From Bacteroidetes bacterium GWF2_40_14 (lineage in GTDB: Bacteria; Bacteroidota; Bacteroidia; Bacteroidales; UBA932): 64,000 bases of DNA. A program made the translations under genes and the position numbers. The notes under the pieces are model-generated. The model saw only the letters and a list, made by a program, of their open reading frames with translations, searched no databases and was not told the DNA's origin. Positions 44,802 to 53,941 of this stretch are shown here, piece after piece. The first letter of the stretch is position 1, and each line of letters begins with the position of its first letter. The stretch spans positions 90,788 through 154,787 of the forward strand of contig MEOK01000001.1 of the NCBI GenBank assembly GCA_001769195.1, given 5' to 3'.

Positions 44802-46041
44802 TATCATCCCATGAAGTTGTATATCTTTTGGATAGATGATTTGAAAATGCCTTTATCTTTTCCACTCCCTGAGCTGCCATAACGAGTGTATTTCTTCCAT
44901 ATTTAATATTGACATCATCTAAGGCAGACATTAAATTAGTATGTTTGGCCACTTCAAAATCACAAAAAATATTACCGGTTGTCTCCTCCTTTTTAGATAT
45001 TTGCGAAAATATGACACCTGCCTTTTTGTAACTGAACAGAGGGTTGTAGATTTGTTCAAGAGCCCTGCAAGAAATTTTAACAAGTTGCAGTGTGCTGTCG
45101 GTTGCTGTTTCAATTGGAACTACTATGCTTTGATAGCACTGAGGCATATCTTCACGAAAATAATTTGTAAGGATAAATACTTGAATCTGACTGCATACTC
45201 CTTTTTGCTTCCTGAGTTTTTCGGAACAGTTACTTGCAAAATAAGAGACGGCCTGATAAATATCCTCAATATTGGACAACTCTTTTGAAAAACTTCTGCT
45301 TGTGCAAATTTGTTTCTTATCATCAACAGAATCTTCAAATGTTATGCAAGATTCTTGGTGTAACTCTTTCCACGTCTTTAGACCGACAATACTCATCTTA
45401 GATTTTACCCATTCAGGAGAAGCATTACAAAAGTCCAAAGCAGTATTTATACCATTGTTTCTGAGCATTTTTGCATATCTCCGGCCAATACCCCAGACAT
45501 CTTCCACCGGGAAAGTGCTCAATACCTTCCTTATGTCAGAATCCTTTTCCAGAAAACATGAGTTATTAAGTCTTGGATATTTTTTGCTCAGCCTACTGGC
45601 GATTTTTGCAAGTGTTTTTGTATGCGATATTCCCATACTAATGGGAATTCCTGTATCTCTTCTTGTTACTCTGGAAATCGCCTCTCCCATGACTTTAAGC
45701 TTTTCTGTGCTTACACCGGAAAAATCAATAAATGCCTCATCTATTGAATATACTTCGATTGCAGGAACCATATTTCTGATTGAATCCATAACTCTTCTGG
45801 ACATATCGCCATAAAGTACATAATTAGAAGAGAAAACTTTTACATCTGAGTTTCTCACCAGATCCATTATCTTGAAAACGGGCTCCCCCATTTTTATACC
45901 AAGAGCTTTTGCCTCATTTGAACGCGAAATGACACATCCATCGTTATTACTCAATACTACAACGGGCCTTCCTGCCAAAGAGGGTTTGAACACTCTTTCG
46001 CAACTCACAAAGAAATTGTTGCAGTCGGCTAATCCTAACAT
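44782..46041 (-). CDS. umuC: Y-family DNA polymerase UmuC
   Basis: This 419-residue protein is a translesion polymerase. The palm motifs LADCNNFFVSCERVF (metal aspartate), SRSNEAKALGIKMG and YSIDEAFIDFSG (catalytic aspartate-glutamate) are intact, followed by helix-hairpin-helix thumb residues VEDVWGIGRRY and the little-finger domain. With the UmuD protein two genes upstream it should form Pol V for damage-induced mutagenic bypass. A 131-residue VanZ-like gene is inserted between umuD and umuC, one base before umuC. Confidence 0.92.
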   Translation of the reverse strand: MLGLADCNNFFVSCERVFKPSLAGRPVVVLSNNDGCVISRSNEAKALGIKMGEPVFKIMDLVRNSDVKVFSSNYVLYGDMSRRVMDSIRNMVPAIEVYSIDEAFIDFSGVSTEKLKVMGEAISRVTRRDTGIPISMGISHTKTLAKIASRLSKKYPRLNNSCFLEKDSDIRKVLSTFPVEDVWGIGRRYAKMLRNNGINTALDFCNASPEWVKSKMSIVGLKTWKELHQESCITFEDSVDDKKQICTSRSFSKELSNIEDIYQAVSYFASNCSEKLRKQKGVCSQIQVFILTNYFREDMPQCYQSIVVPIETATDSTLQLVKISCRALEQIYNPLFSYKKAGVIFSQISKKEETTGNIFCDFEVAKHTNLMSALDDVNIKYGRNTLVMAAQGVEKIKAFSNHLSKRYTTSWDDIIEVKI

Positions 46042-46042
46042 T

Positions 46043-46438
46043 TTACTTGTGAAAATATTTTTTTGAGATGCATATAACTGTTATCACAAGAGTACCTGCA
46101 AGAATGGCAATGAAGTTTGCCAGCATATCTTTAGGATCAAAGTTTCTGTGAGGATTGAGCAATTGTGAAAATTCCGTGACTACTGCCAGGACAAGACCTG
46201 AGGTACCTATCAGCACAAATGACCAGTTGGAAAATCTTTTAATTGTAGTCCTTCCAAAGGCAAGCCATGCAAAAACCGAATAAGGAAAGAACAGTGTGAA
46301 ATGCACTAGTTTGTCGATCTCTATGCCCAGTAATTGTATCGGTATCTCAACATCGTCCGGGTTAATAGTAATTATCATAAGACAAAATAAAACTGCCAGA
46401 TAAATGAAGAAAAGAATCTTATATAATAATAACCTCAT
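46043..46438 (-). CDS. VanZ-like membrane protein
   Basis: I start at the ATG at 46438 (131 residues, MRLLLYKIL), one base after the umuD stop; a longer frame runs into umuD without family character. There are four hydrophobic segments, and the motif DKLVHFTLFFPYSVFAWLAFGRT plus EFSQLLNPHRNFDPKDMLANFIAILAG matches the VanZ-like family (in VanZ proteins a D-K-x-x-H motif and an E-x-x-Q...D-x-x-D/N pattern are typical). Function is unknown outside teicoplanin resistance. Its place inside the umuDC operon is unusual. Confidence 0.8.
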   Translation of the reverse strand: MRLLLYKILFFIYLAVLFCLMIITINPDDVEIPIQLLGIEIDKLVHFTLFFPYSVFAWLAFGRTTIKRFSNWSFVLIGTSGLVLAVVTEFSQLLNPHRNFDPKDMLANFIAILAGTLVITVICISKKYFHK

Positions 46439-46439
46439 G

Positions 46440-46832
46440 TCATAAAACCTTTTTAATAATATATTTAACAACTCCCCAAACCAGAAAATCATTGTTTGCA
46501 TCAACTTTTATAGGTTTGTATTTTTTATTTGCTGGTACCAAATATAGGGTCTCACCATCGATCCTGACCCTTTTTAATGTAAATTCCCCATCAAGAAAAC
46601 ATACAGCCAGACATCCGTCATAAGGATCTACAGACTTGTCGATAATCAGCAGATCCTCATCATCAACTCCATCATCAATCATACTGTCACCACTTACTCT
46701 TGCAAAAAATGTCGAAGATGGATTCTTGATAAGAGCTTTATTCAGATCCATTGTATTTTCAAGATAATTTTCTGCAGGGGAGGGGAATCCGGCATGAACA
46801 GTTGGAATTATTTCTATATTTTTTGTTTTCAT
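46440..46832 (-). CDS. umuD: UmuD-like S24 self-cleaving protein
   Basis: I choose the ATG at 46832 (130 residues, MKTKNIEIIP); the frame extends 15 codons upstream, but UmuD proteins have short N-termini. The cleavage site is A14-G15 in HAGFPSPAE, parallel to the C-G site of E. coli UmuD. The serine-lysine dyad is S50 in SGDSM and K87 in FTLKRV, with the 37-residue spacing of E. coli. RecA-stimulated self-cleavage would activate it for Pol V with UmuC. There is no DNA-binding domain, so it is not LexA. Confidence 0.9.
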   Translation of the reverse strand: MKTKNIEIIPTVHAGFPSPAENYLENTMDLNKALIKNPSSTFFARVSGDSMIDDGVDDEDLLIIDKSVDPYDGCLAVCFLDGEFTLKRVRIDGETLYLVPANKKYKPIKVDANNDFLVWGVVKYIIKKVL

Positions 46833-46874
46833 TAATCTTGCAAATAAGCTATAACAACAGAGTATTAATTTCAT

Positions 46875-46882
46875 CAAAAATA
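46875..46882 (-). promoter_or_regulatory. Possible -7 element of the umuD-vanZ-umuC operon
   Basis: TATTTTTG on the minus strand fits TAnnTTTG about 43 bases before the chosen umuD ATG. No clear -33 element or SOS operator was recognised nearby. Confidence 0.3.
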
Positions 46883-46917
46883 CAAAATATCAGCAGAATA
46901 AGTTTGTTAAATATTTA

Positions 46918-46948
46918 TTTGATTTTGTAAAAAAAAAGTTTATATTTG
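46918..46948 (+). promoter_or_regulatory. Predicted promoter of the YjbH-like cluster
   Basis: TTTG at 46918-46921 and TATATTTG at 46941-46948 with a 19-base spacer give one of the best matches to the Bacteroidetes consensus in this window. Transcription would start near 46955, leaving a leader of about 65 bases before the ATG at 47019. Confidence 0.6.
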
Positions 46949-47018
46949 CTTTGAATTTAAAAAATTGGGTAAACTACCACATTATTACTGCAATATGTCG
47001 GATTTTGTTTGATTTGGA

Positions 47019-48209
47019 ATGAAAAAAACATTACTATTTTTTCTCTTTTTTTGGTCGACTGCCATTTGTCAGGCACAAACAGAAGTAGAAAAATTCCTGG
47101 TGAGACAAGGATTTGAAAATGTAAGACATATTTCCGATAATGGTAAAGAGCATTTTTATCTGGAAAGCAAGGCTTTTCCTACAAGTGAAAGAATAGTTGG
47201 GTCTGTTTGTAAAAGTATGGATTCCATAAGTTCCAGATTAAAAAACGACCAGATTGATATAGTTTTATTAAAAAACAGGTTGCCTGTCTTCCATATGCAG
47301 AGTAACCGCTCCTTAAAAAACAAAAGTGACAGGTTAATATGGAGATCAGATTTTCGCACTGGCGAAAGTTACAAAGTTCTTAGAAATAATGGTTCAGGTA
47401 AGAGATTTCTCAATTCGTCATTCGCAAAGATTGACCTGTTGTTCTATCCTCAGTTCAGATTTAAAAATGTCACCCTTGACAAGATGTATCTTTTTCAGAT
47501 AAACATCAATCCTACTTTAGAAATCGCGTTATGGAAGGGAGCTTTACTCACTACGCAAGTTATAATCCCCATACTTAACGAGTATTCAACAGAGGAGAGT
47601 GAGGTAAGACCCGGCTTTTTAACATTTAGTCAGGACTTTAAAATTCCGGGTAACATTTTCGCAAGGGCTACTATAGGAAACTTCAGTCAGTTCAGAGGAG
47701 GTGCAGATTTAAAGATTTTCAAACCAGTAGGGGAGAGAGTAGGTTTGTATGGACAAATAGGAATTACAGCAATGTCCATCATGTTGTTTGATACATGGTA
47801 CTACTCAGATTTAAACAGAACAACATGGAGAGCGGGTGTCAATTATTTTGCAAAACCCTGGAACCTGATGTTCAATTTTAGTGTCGGAAAATATCTTGCT
47901 AATGACTTTTCAGCTAGAGGTGAGATAATGAGACATTTTAAAAATTCAACAGTAGGGTTCTACATACAGACAATTGAAATTGATGAATTTCCAGTTAACG
48001 GCGGGTTCTTTTTTTCTGTTGCCCTTCCCCCTTACTTTCAAAAAAGGACCAGGGGTTTCAGAATTTCTCCAGCCAGATACTTTAATTTTGAATATCTTGC
48101 CAGACCATACCCAAACGAAGGTAGAATGTATCAGACAGCGCCCGATGAGAGCACAACTGAAAACTTTTTTAACACAATGAGATTGAACCAGATAATAAAA
48201 AATAACTAA
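47019..48209 (+). CDS. YjbH C-terminal-like outer-membrane protein
   Basis: This 396-residue protein has a signal peptide (about 1-20, AICQAQ), a short domain of about 110 residues, then a long beta-strand-rich region. The C-terminal part, with VGKYLANDFSARGEIMRHF, VGFYIQT and GGFFFSVALPP, resembles the second half of YjbH, a protein of exopolysaccharide export operons. Here it is separate from the N-terminal half, which seems to be the gene at 49561-50298. It should form an outer-membrane barrel. It is the first gene of a three-gene cluster with a good promoter. No glycan-synthesis genes are adjacent. Confidence 0.62.
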   Translation: MKKTLLFFLFFWSTAICQAQTEVEKFLVRQGFENVRHISDNGKEHFYLESKAFPTSERIVGSVCKSMDSISSRLKNDQIDIVLLKNRLPVFHMQSNRSLKNKSDRLIWRSDFRTGESYKVLRNNGSGKRFLNSSFAKIDLLFYPQFRFKNVTLDKMYLFQININPTLEIALWKGALLTTQVIIPILNEYSTEESEVRPGFLTFSQDFKIPGNIFARATIGNFSQFRGGADLKIFKPVGERVGLYGQIGITAMSIMLFDTWYYSDLNRTTWRAGVNYFAKPWNLMFNFSVGKYLANDFSARGEIMRHFKNSTVGFYIQTIEIDEFPVNGGFFFSVALPPYFQKRTRGFRISPARYFNFEYLARPYPNEGRMYQTAPDESTTENFFNTMRLNQIIKNN

Positions 48210-48227
48210 TTAATAATATGCAAGACT

Positions 48228-49535
48228 ATGAATGCAAGAATTTTTAAAAAAATCATCAAAACAACTTTTGCCGGTCTTATGATTGTTGCCCTTGTCGGGG
48301 TTTCTTCATGCAGAAAGACTGAGGAGCCTGCTCCAATTCCAGAACCTCAACCAGCTAAATATACAATCAAGGGTACGGTGTTAAATCAGGCAACCAATGC
48401 AGCACTGCCGGGAGTTTTAGTTACTATGGGAGCACTTACAGCAACGACTACTGCTACAGGTAGCTTTGAATTTGCAAACCTGACAACGGCAGGAAAATAC
48501 ACTCTCATCCTTACCAAGGCAGATTTCTTTTCAGCAACTTACAGCATTGAATTCCAGACAGCAGGTCCAAATCATACCATTGTTTACACAGTAACTGCCA
48601 CGATGGTACCGTATGTGCCAGGTGTAACACCATTGAACCCAGTTACCGGTGGTACGATTCCGGTTACAGGAGGAGATATAGCTACAACTCTCACAATTCC
48701 TGCAAACACTACAGTAACTGATAAAAATGGTGTTCCGGTAACTGGTAACATCAACATCACCGCAGTTACAACATCCGATATAGTAATTGCCGGAGTTAGC
48801 AATAACCCTGGTTTGGTAGTTCTCCGTTTTGAACCATCTGGGTTACAATTTAGTAAACCTTTACCACTTGTTGTTGATAACCCTATAAGCGGCTATCGTT
48901 TTTCACAAATGCAACTGGAGTTCTTCAATGCACTTACAACTTTATGGGAGGTTCAGACACAGCCTGTTACATTTGTTTCAGCTACTAATGATTATTCAAC
49001 CTCCATTACTCACTTTTCATTATACAAATTATCATTTACACATGCCGTTGCAGAACTGCCAGCTACAACTTTACCAATAGTTGTTACAGATGATATAATA
49101 AGAAATAACTCTCTGGTAAATCTTGCTGTAACAAAGATCAGATACAAACGTAATTCAGGTTATTTGCTTGAAAAACCGATTATGACCTCTCTTTCTGATG
49201 TTGGAATAACTGGAACCGATGCTACTGAGCTAGCTGAATTGATTCTTGAAGTTGTAAAAAATCATTTCAATGGAATAGCACCTGTTACTGCTTATACAGT
49301 TAGTGATGCAGAACTTGCTGTTGTAAGAACAGTACTTCCAAAATACAAATTAGTAACTATAGGTACTCAAAAAATTGTCAATAAACAATTTACTATCAGC
49401 TTAGTAAAACTTTCAGATTCAACAACAAAAACTGTTATTATTAAGGTGAATTCTGCAGATATGGTTACTTTATCTATGGATGATGTAATATTTGACGCTC
49501 ACGACCATGAACTAGGTGGTGGAGGTTCAAATTAA
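48228..49535 (+). CDS. Lipoprotein with carboxypeptidase-regulatory-like domain
   Basis: This 435-residue protein has a lipobox with the modified cysteine at C28 (GVSSCRKTEEP) and a proline-rich spacer. One carboxypeptidase-D-regulatory-like beta-sandwich follows (about 45-125: YTIKGTVLNQATNAALPGVLVTMG). A threonine-rich segment with repeated PVTGG motifs comes near 138-150. The remaining 280 residues are beta-rich and unrecognised. It ends DAHDHELGGGGSN, a short His/Gly-rich tail. Its place between the two YjbH-like halves suggests it joins the barrels at the outer membrane. It starts 18 bases after the first YjbH-like gene. Confidence 0.68.
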   Translation: MNARIFKKIIKTTFAGLMIVALVGVSSCRKTEEPAPIPEPQPAKYTIKGTVLNQATNAALPGVLVTMGALTATTTATGSFEFANLTTAGKYTLILTKADFFSATYSIEFQTAGPNHTIVYTVTATMVPYVPGVTPLNPVTGGTIPVTGGDIATTLTIPANTTVTDKNGVPVTGNINITAVTTSDIVIAGVSNNPGLVVLRFEPSGLQFSKPLPLVVDNPISGYRFSQMQLEFFNALTTLWEVQTQPVTFVSATNDYSTSITHFSLYKLSFTHAVAELPATTLPIVVTDDIIRNNSLVNLAVTKIRYKRNSGYLLEKPIMTSLSDVGITGTDATELAELILEVVKNHFNGIAPVTAYTVSDAELAVVRTVLPKYKLVTIGTQKIVNKQFTISLVKLSDSTTKTVIIKVNSADMVTLSMDDVIFDAHDHELGGGGSN

Positions 49536-49560
49536 TCTTTACTAAAACGTAACACTATAG

Positions 49561-50298
49561 GTGTTTACAATTAAACAAAATTTTTGCATGGAGGCGCTAG
49601 GAGCAATTGTATTGCTCCTAGTTTCCTCTTATACTGTCTGTGCTCAATCAACTGTTGGTATTACGGGGTTGCTCAACAGTCCCTCTGCTGAGATGTCTCA
49701 GGATGGAACAGTTAAATTTGGAGGAAACATTCTTAATAAAGAGATCACTCCTGATCATTGGAATTATCATACTATTAATTATTTCCTCAATATTACTTTT
49801 TTGCCCTTTTTTGAAGCTTCTCTCACAAATACAGCATTGGACCTGTGGAATGATGGTAGATTCAGTAATGTAGACCGCTCAATTAACTTTAAATTACGAC
49901 CGCTAAAGGAGGGAAAATACTGGCCCGCAGTGGTTATTGGTTCAAACGATTTTATAACGACAAGTTCGGAACTTGTAACTCCGGTAAGTGGTAACAGGTT
50001 TTTTGGAAAGGTCTATCTTGCTTTATCAAAGCATATTGATATAAATGGTCATACAATTGGACTGCATACAGCATATAGCTATATAACAAGTAGTTCTGTA
50101 GAAATTGAATCTCCGGTTTCCGGAGGAATTTCCTATTCACCCGCTTTTTATAAGAAAATGAATATTATCGCTGAGTATGACACAAAAAACTTTAATGTGG
50201 GGGCAAATATTATTTTTTTAAAATTCGTATACTTTCAGGTACTTATGCAAAATCTTAAGTATATGTCAATTGGTGCCCACTTTCAGTTTACTATCTGA
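49561..50298 (+). CDS. YjbH N-terminal-like outer-membrane protein
   Basis: This 245-residue protein has a signal peptide followed by GITGLLNSPSAEMSQDGTVKFGGN, which resembles the first strands of YjbH (a G-x-x-G-x-x-N-x-P-S/N-A pattern). YWPAVVIGSNDF parallels the FFPAVAVG-x-DF strand of that protein. The rest is amphipathic beta-strand ending FQFTI, typical of a barrel. The open frame begins with GTG at 49561; an ATG at 49588 would leave a signal peptide without a basic start, so I keep 49561 with doubt. It closes the three-gene cluster that begins at 47019. Confidence 0.6.
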   Translation: MFTIKQNFCMEALGAIVLLLVSSYTVCAQSTVGITGLLNSPSAEMSQDGTVKFGGNILNKEITPDHWNYHTINYFLNITFLPFFEASLTNTALDLWNDGRFSNVDRSINFKLRPLKEGKYWPAVVIGSNDFITTSSELVTPVSGNRFFGKVYLALSKHIDINGHTIGLHTAYSYITSSSVEIESPVSGGISYSPAFYKKMNIIAEYDTKNFNVGANIIFLKFVYFQVLMQNLKYMSIGAHFQFTI

Positions 50299-50329
50299 TA
50301 ATTATTAACCAATTCATGTACATTCCTAA

Positions 50330-51724
50330 ATGAAACGTAGTATTTTAACGGCACTTTTGTTTATTTCTTCCTTGACCATTTACTCTCAAAACATTGAGGG
50401 AAGTTGGCATGGAGTATTAAAGGCTCATAATCTGGAACTTAGGATTGTATTTAATATAGAAAAAAGAGATACATCGTATTTTGCAACAATGGACAGCCCA
50501 GATCAGGGAGCAATTGGAATACCGGTTCAAACAGTTTCGTTTCAGAATACAGTTTTAAAAATAGCTATACCGAAGGCATCAATAGAATATTCCGGTCTGC
50601 ATATAGGTGAAAGGATTATCGGGACATTTCATCAGTCCGGGCAGTCAATACCAATGAATCTCTCTAAGAAGGCCTCTGATGGGCCAAAAAGACCTCAGAA
50701 CCCTGTTAAGCCATATTCTTACTACTCAGAAGATGTGAAGTTCAGGAACGCAAAGGGATCAATCACTCTTGCCGGAACTCTTTCACTTCCATCTAAGGAT
50801 GGAGTATATCCAGTAGTAATTTTAATTTCAGGCAGCGGACCTCAAAACAGAGATGAGGAGTTAATGGGGCATAAACCATTTCTTGTTTTAGCTGACCATC
50901 TTACTAAAAATGGTATAGGAGTATTTAGATTTGACGACAGAGGGGTAGGAGAGTCTGGAGGTATCTTTTCTCTTGCAACAACACTGGATTTTGCAAGCGA
51001 TGTGGAGGCTGCCGTAGATTATTTAAAGAACAGGAGAGAGATCGATATTAAGAAAATCGGACTTGTTGGTCACAGCGAAGGTGGAATTATCGCTCCTTTA
51101 GTCGCAAATGACAGGAAAGATGTTGCCTTTATTGTTCTGTTGGCAGGAACAGGAATCAAAGGATCGGAAATTGTTCTTGCTCAGCAAGAATTAATGGCTA
51201 AGGCAATGGGAGTGAACGATGACGATATTGAAAGATACAAGAAATTAAACAGAGATCTTTTTCAGACTCTTGATAAAGAGGAAAAAAATCCTGAATTGAA
51301 ATTTATTTTATCAAATATGATAAATACAGCCTCCGGAGGTGTTGCAAGTTTAGAGGATGTCAAACTTCAAATTGAGCAGCTTACAAGCCCATGGATGATG
51401 TTTTTCCTGAAGTATGACCCGAGGATAGCTCTCAGAGAGGTCAAATGTCCCTTGCTTGCAATTAATGGAGACAAAGACCTGCAAGTTCCATCAAAAGTTA
51501 ACTTAAAGGCAATTTCTGACTCTTTTAATAAGGTAGAAGACACAGGTAACAGTAAAGTAACCAAAACGAACAACGATGTTACAACTATTGAATTAGAGGG
51601 TCTTAATCATCTATTCCAAGAGGCCGTAACAGGAATGCCTTCTGAATATGCTACAATTGAGCAAACATTCTCACCTAAGGCACTTGTAGTAATAACTGAC
51701 TGGATCCTTAAAAGAGTCCGGTAA
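50330..51724 (+). CDS. Secreted alpha/beta hydrolase
   Basis: This 464-residue protein has a signal peptide (about 1-19, TIYSQ) and an N-terminal beta-sandwich of about 110 residues. An alpha/beta-hydrolase domain of the dienelactone hydrolase/S9-like type follows. The nucleophile lies in GHSEGG, the oxyanion strand is ISGSGPQNRDEE, and the late NGDKDLQVP and EGLNHLFQ motifs should carry the acidic residue and histidine. It may be an esterase or peptidase in the periplasm; the sequence does not decide. It follows the YjbH-like gene by 31 bases and is convergent with the GHL10 lipoprotein, 7 bases away. Confidence 0.83.
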   Translation: MKRSILTALLFISSLTIYSQNIEGSWHGVLKAHNLELRIVFNIEKRDTSYFATMDSPDQGAIGIPVQTVSFQNTVLKIAIPKASIEYSGLHIGERIIGTFHQSGQSIPMNLSKKASDGPKRPQNPVKPYSYYSEDVKFRNAKGSITLAGTLSLPSKDGVYPVVILISGSGPQNRDEELMGHKPFLVLADHLTKNGIGVFRFDDRGVGESGGIFSLATTLDFASDVEAAVDYLKNRREIDIKKIGLVGHSEGGIIAPLVANDRKDVAFIVLLAGTGIKGSEIVLAQQELMAKAMGVNDDDIERYKKLNRDLFQTLDKEEKNPELKFILSNMINTASGGVASLEDVKLQIEQLTSPWMMFFLKYDPRIALREVKCPLLAINGDKDLQVPSKVNLKAISDSFNKVEDTGNSKVTKTNNDVTTIELEGLNHLFQEAVTGMPSEYATIEQTFSPKALVVITDWILKRVR

Positions 51725-51731
51725 TTTTGAA

Positions 51732-53474
51732 TTACGGAACGTATATTACTTTATCATAGCCAGACTTTTCTTTTCCATTGACAGCGATTACCAGGTAGTT
51801 CTTGTTTGATGTGCCTGTAAAAGACAGAGCTGTACTAATCTGACAGGAATGTGCATTCCAGTTTAACGTACTGCCATCGCGGACTAATTCATAGACAGCA
51901 TAAAGTTTTGCATTTGTAACGGCATTCCATGAGATAGTCTTTAGATTTATCGATGTCTGAGGTGAGGCAGGAACAGGTTCACTGAAATTGCCAAGTTTTG
52001 GTAATAAGCTTGGTGATGGGTATACCGTACTCTCTATATAAGTTCCTAATGAATTATTCAGGAAATAGGCTACTCTGAACCAGCAGTTGCCAGTAACACT
52101 ATTAAGTGTCCTTCCAAGATTTACCTCATTCTGAATCTCTTGTAAAGTGTAAAATGGGTATGCAGGGTCTCCATATTTATAAGCTGCCAGTCCCGGAATT
52201 ATTGGAACTCCGTTAGAATTTGAATTCCAGTATTTTATTACCATATCAAAGTCTGCAGTTGCATGTCCTATCTGCCAGTAAATCTGAGGTGCAAGATAAT
52301 CTAACCACTTTTTTTGTAACCACTCAGTAGCATCAGCATATACAGTCATTGAATTTTCCTGTTTGCCCTGAGGAGATATCCCGAAAACTACTTTTGGATT
52401 TAAAGATTTGATTAAGAGATTAACATCCCGTACCATATCATTGACATTCTTCTCTCTCCAATCATCAATAGTAAGTCCTCCTCCATATGTATCGAATGTC
52501 GGTTTATCATTAAAACCAAAAGGTGTTGTAGTTGACTTTGCACCAGAGGGGTAGAAATAGTCATCAAAATGAATACCATCAACATTGTAGTTGTTTATTA
52601 TCTCCCTGATTACATCTTGAAGGTGAGTTTTTACCTCAGGCAATCCCGGGTTCAAGTAGCGGTTTCCTGAATATTCTATGGCCCAGTCAGGGTGAATGAC
52701 GGCTGGGTGGTTAGAAGCAAGTGTATTTGTTGATGCTCCTATACGATAAGGATTGAGCCAAGCATGGAGTTCCATTCCCCTTTCATGACATGCCTGGATT
52801 GCAACGGCTAAAGGGTCGAAGCCCGGATCTGCCCCTTGAATTCCGGTCAGATACATGGACCATGGTACCAAATTGGATCTATAAAATGCATCTGATGATG
52901 GTCTTGCATGAAACAATACTACATTGAAATTCAAAACTTTCAGCCGTTCTATCATTGCAATTAAAGCAGCTCTCTGAGACTCTCCGGTAGCATTTTTCTG
53001 TGGCCAGTCGTAATTACCTACAGTTGTGAGCCATGCAGCCCTGAATTCATGTTTGAGTAATACTTGTTCAGTTGAAGGATTATACTCTGGTGAGTTGACT
53101 GTAGTGAACGTAGCCTGGTCGCTGTAAGCAGTACCCACAGCATTTGTAGCATAGGCCCTTAAATAATATTTAGTACCCGGAGTCAAACCTGTGATTGAAC
53201 TTGTGAAGCTGCCTATTCCTGAGCCATCGGTTGTCTTATTCCCGGATATTGTTGGAATTTGACTTGTACTCCAGCAAACACCTCGGGCAGTTATAGCAGA
53301 CCCCCCGTCAGAAGAAATGGCCCCGCCTGATGAAGCTGTCGTCATAGTAATACTGGCAACAGGTGTGACTGTAATTTTTGGAATGACCATAATTGGGTCT
53401 TTCTGACAACTTATAATAGAAGAGATTAAGAGTCCCGCCAACAGAAGCGAGTAAACCGACGAATTGATTTTCAT
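51732..53474 (-). CDS. GHL10-family glycoside hydrolase lipoprotein with Fn3-like domain
   Basis: I start at the ATG at 53474 (580 residues), which gives a compact lipoprotein signal with the modified cysteine at C23 (SSIISCQKD). An Fn3-like domain follows at about 30-125 (GVCWSTSQIPTIS, YYLRAYATNAVGTAYS). The GHL10 TIM-barrel comes next: EFRAAWLTTVGNYDWP, LFHARPSSDAFY, GMELHAWLNPYR, DGIHFDDYFYP. It shares these blocks with the secreted GHL10 protein at 12474-13967 but adds the Fn3-like domain and a lipid anchor, so it is probably displayed on the cell surface. A near-consensus -7 element (TATCTTTA) lies about 38 bases upstream. Confidence 0.85.
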   Translation of the reverse strand: MKINSSVYSLLLAGLLISSIISCQKDPIMVIPKITVTPVASITMTTASSGGAISSDGGSAITARGVCWSTSQIPTISGNKTTDGSGIGSFTSSITGLTPGTKYYLRAYATNAVGTAYSDQATFTTVNSPEYNPSTEQVLLKHEFRAAWLTTVGNYDWPQKNATGESQRAALIAMIERLKVLNFNVVLFHARPSSDAFYRSNLVPWSMYLTGIQGADPGFDPLAVAIQACHERGMELHAWLNPYRIGASTNTLASNHPAVIHPDWAIEYSGNRYLNPGLPEVKTHLQDVIREIINNYNVDGIHFDDYFYPSGAKSTTTPFGFNDKPTFDTYGGGLTIDDWREKNVNDMVRDVNLLIKSLNPKVVFGISPQGKQENSMTVYADATEWLQKKWLDYLAPQIYWQIGHATADFDMVIKYWNSNSNGVPIIPGLAAYKYGDPAYPFYTLQEIQNEVNLGRTLNSVTGNCWFRVAYFLNNSLGTYIESTVYPSPSLLPKLGNFSEPVPASPQTSINLKTISWNAVTNAKLYAVYELVRDGSTLNWNAHSCQISTALSFTGTSNKNYLVIAVNGKEKSGYDKVIYVP

Positions 53475-53538
53475 GTCTGGTATTAAGTTTAGGTTGTTCA
53501 ATAAATGCCGTTAAAGATAGGAAATATTCTTTTTTCCA

Positions 53539-53546
53539 TATATTTG
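53539..53546 (+). promoter_or_regulatory. Predicted -7 element of crcB
   Basis: TATATTTG fits TAnnTTTG and lies 18 bases before the ATG at 53565. Transcription starting near 53553 would exclude the longer crcB frame that opens at 53505. Confidence 0.5.
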
Positions 53547-53564
53547 TCTGTATTTTTATTTCTT

Positions 53565-53939
53565 ATGAGATTATTATTGATAATTGGAGCAGGAGGATTT
53601 ATAGGATCAATCTTGAGGTACCTGACTTCAAAATTGATTCAGCAATACATGCTTTCATCCTTCCCATATGGAACTCTGGCTGTTAATGTTTTAGGGTGTT
53701 TTTTGTTGGGTGTTGTTTATGCACTTGCAGAAAAAAATGCTATAGTTTCAGATGAAATGCGTTTGTTTCTTACAGTAGGTATTTGTGGGGGATTTACAAC
53801 GTTTTCTACATTTGCCAATGAAAACATGAGTTTTTTAAGGGATGGCGAATTTTTCCAATTTGCACTTTATGCATCTGTTTCTCTTTTATTAGGGCTTTTA
53901 GCACTTTATCTCGGCAATGTAACAATCAAAATCTTTTAA
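53565..53939 (+). CDS. crcB: CrcB/Fluc fluoride channel
   Basis: From the ATG at 53565 the protein has 124 residues, the normal size for this family, with four membrane helices. Hallmarks are GGFIGSILRY at the N-terminus, GTLAVNVLGCFLLG with the conserved asparagine, and GGFTTFSTF with the phenylalanine-box residues that line the pore. It exports fluoride as a dual-topology dimer. The longer frame from 53505 would add a second hydrophobic segment and contradict both promoter position and family length. No fluoride riboswitch is visible upstream. The DUF190 gene follows by 2 bases. Confidence 0.92.
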   Translation: MRLLLIIGAGGFIGSILRYLTSKLIQQYMLSSFPYGTLAVNVLGCFLLGVVYALAEKNAIVSDEMRLFLTVGICGGFTTFSTFANENMSFLRDGEFFQFALYASVSLLLGLLALYLGNVTIKIF

Positions 53940-53941
53940 TT

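Noticed and set aside
53460..53564. Fluoride riboswitch before crcB
   Set aside because: No match to the conserved crcB-motif RNA was seen, and the predicted transcription start leaves a leader of only about a dozen bases.
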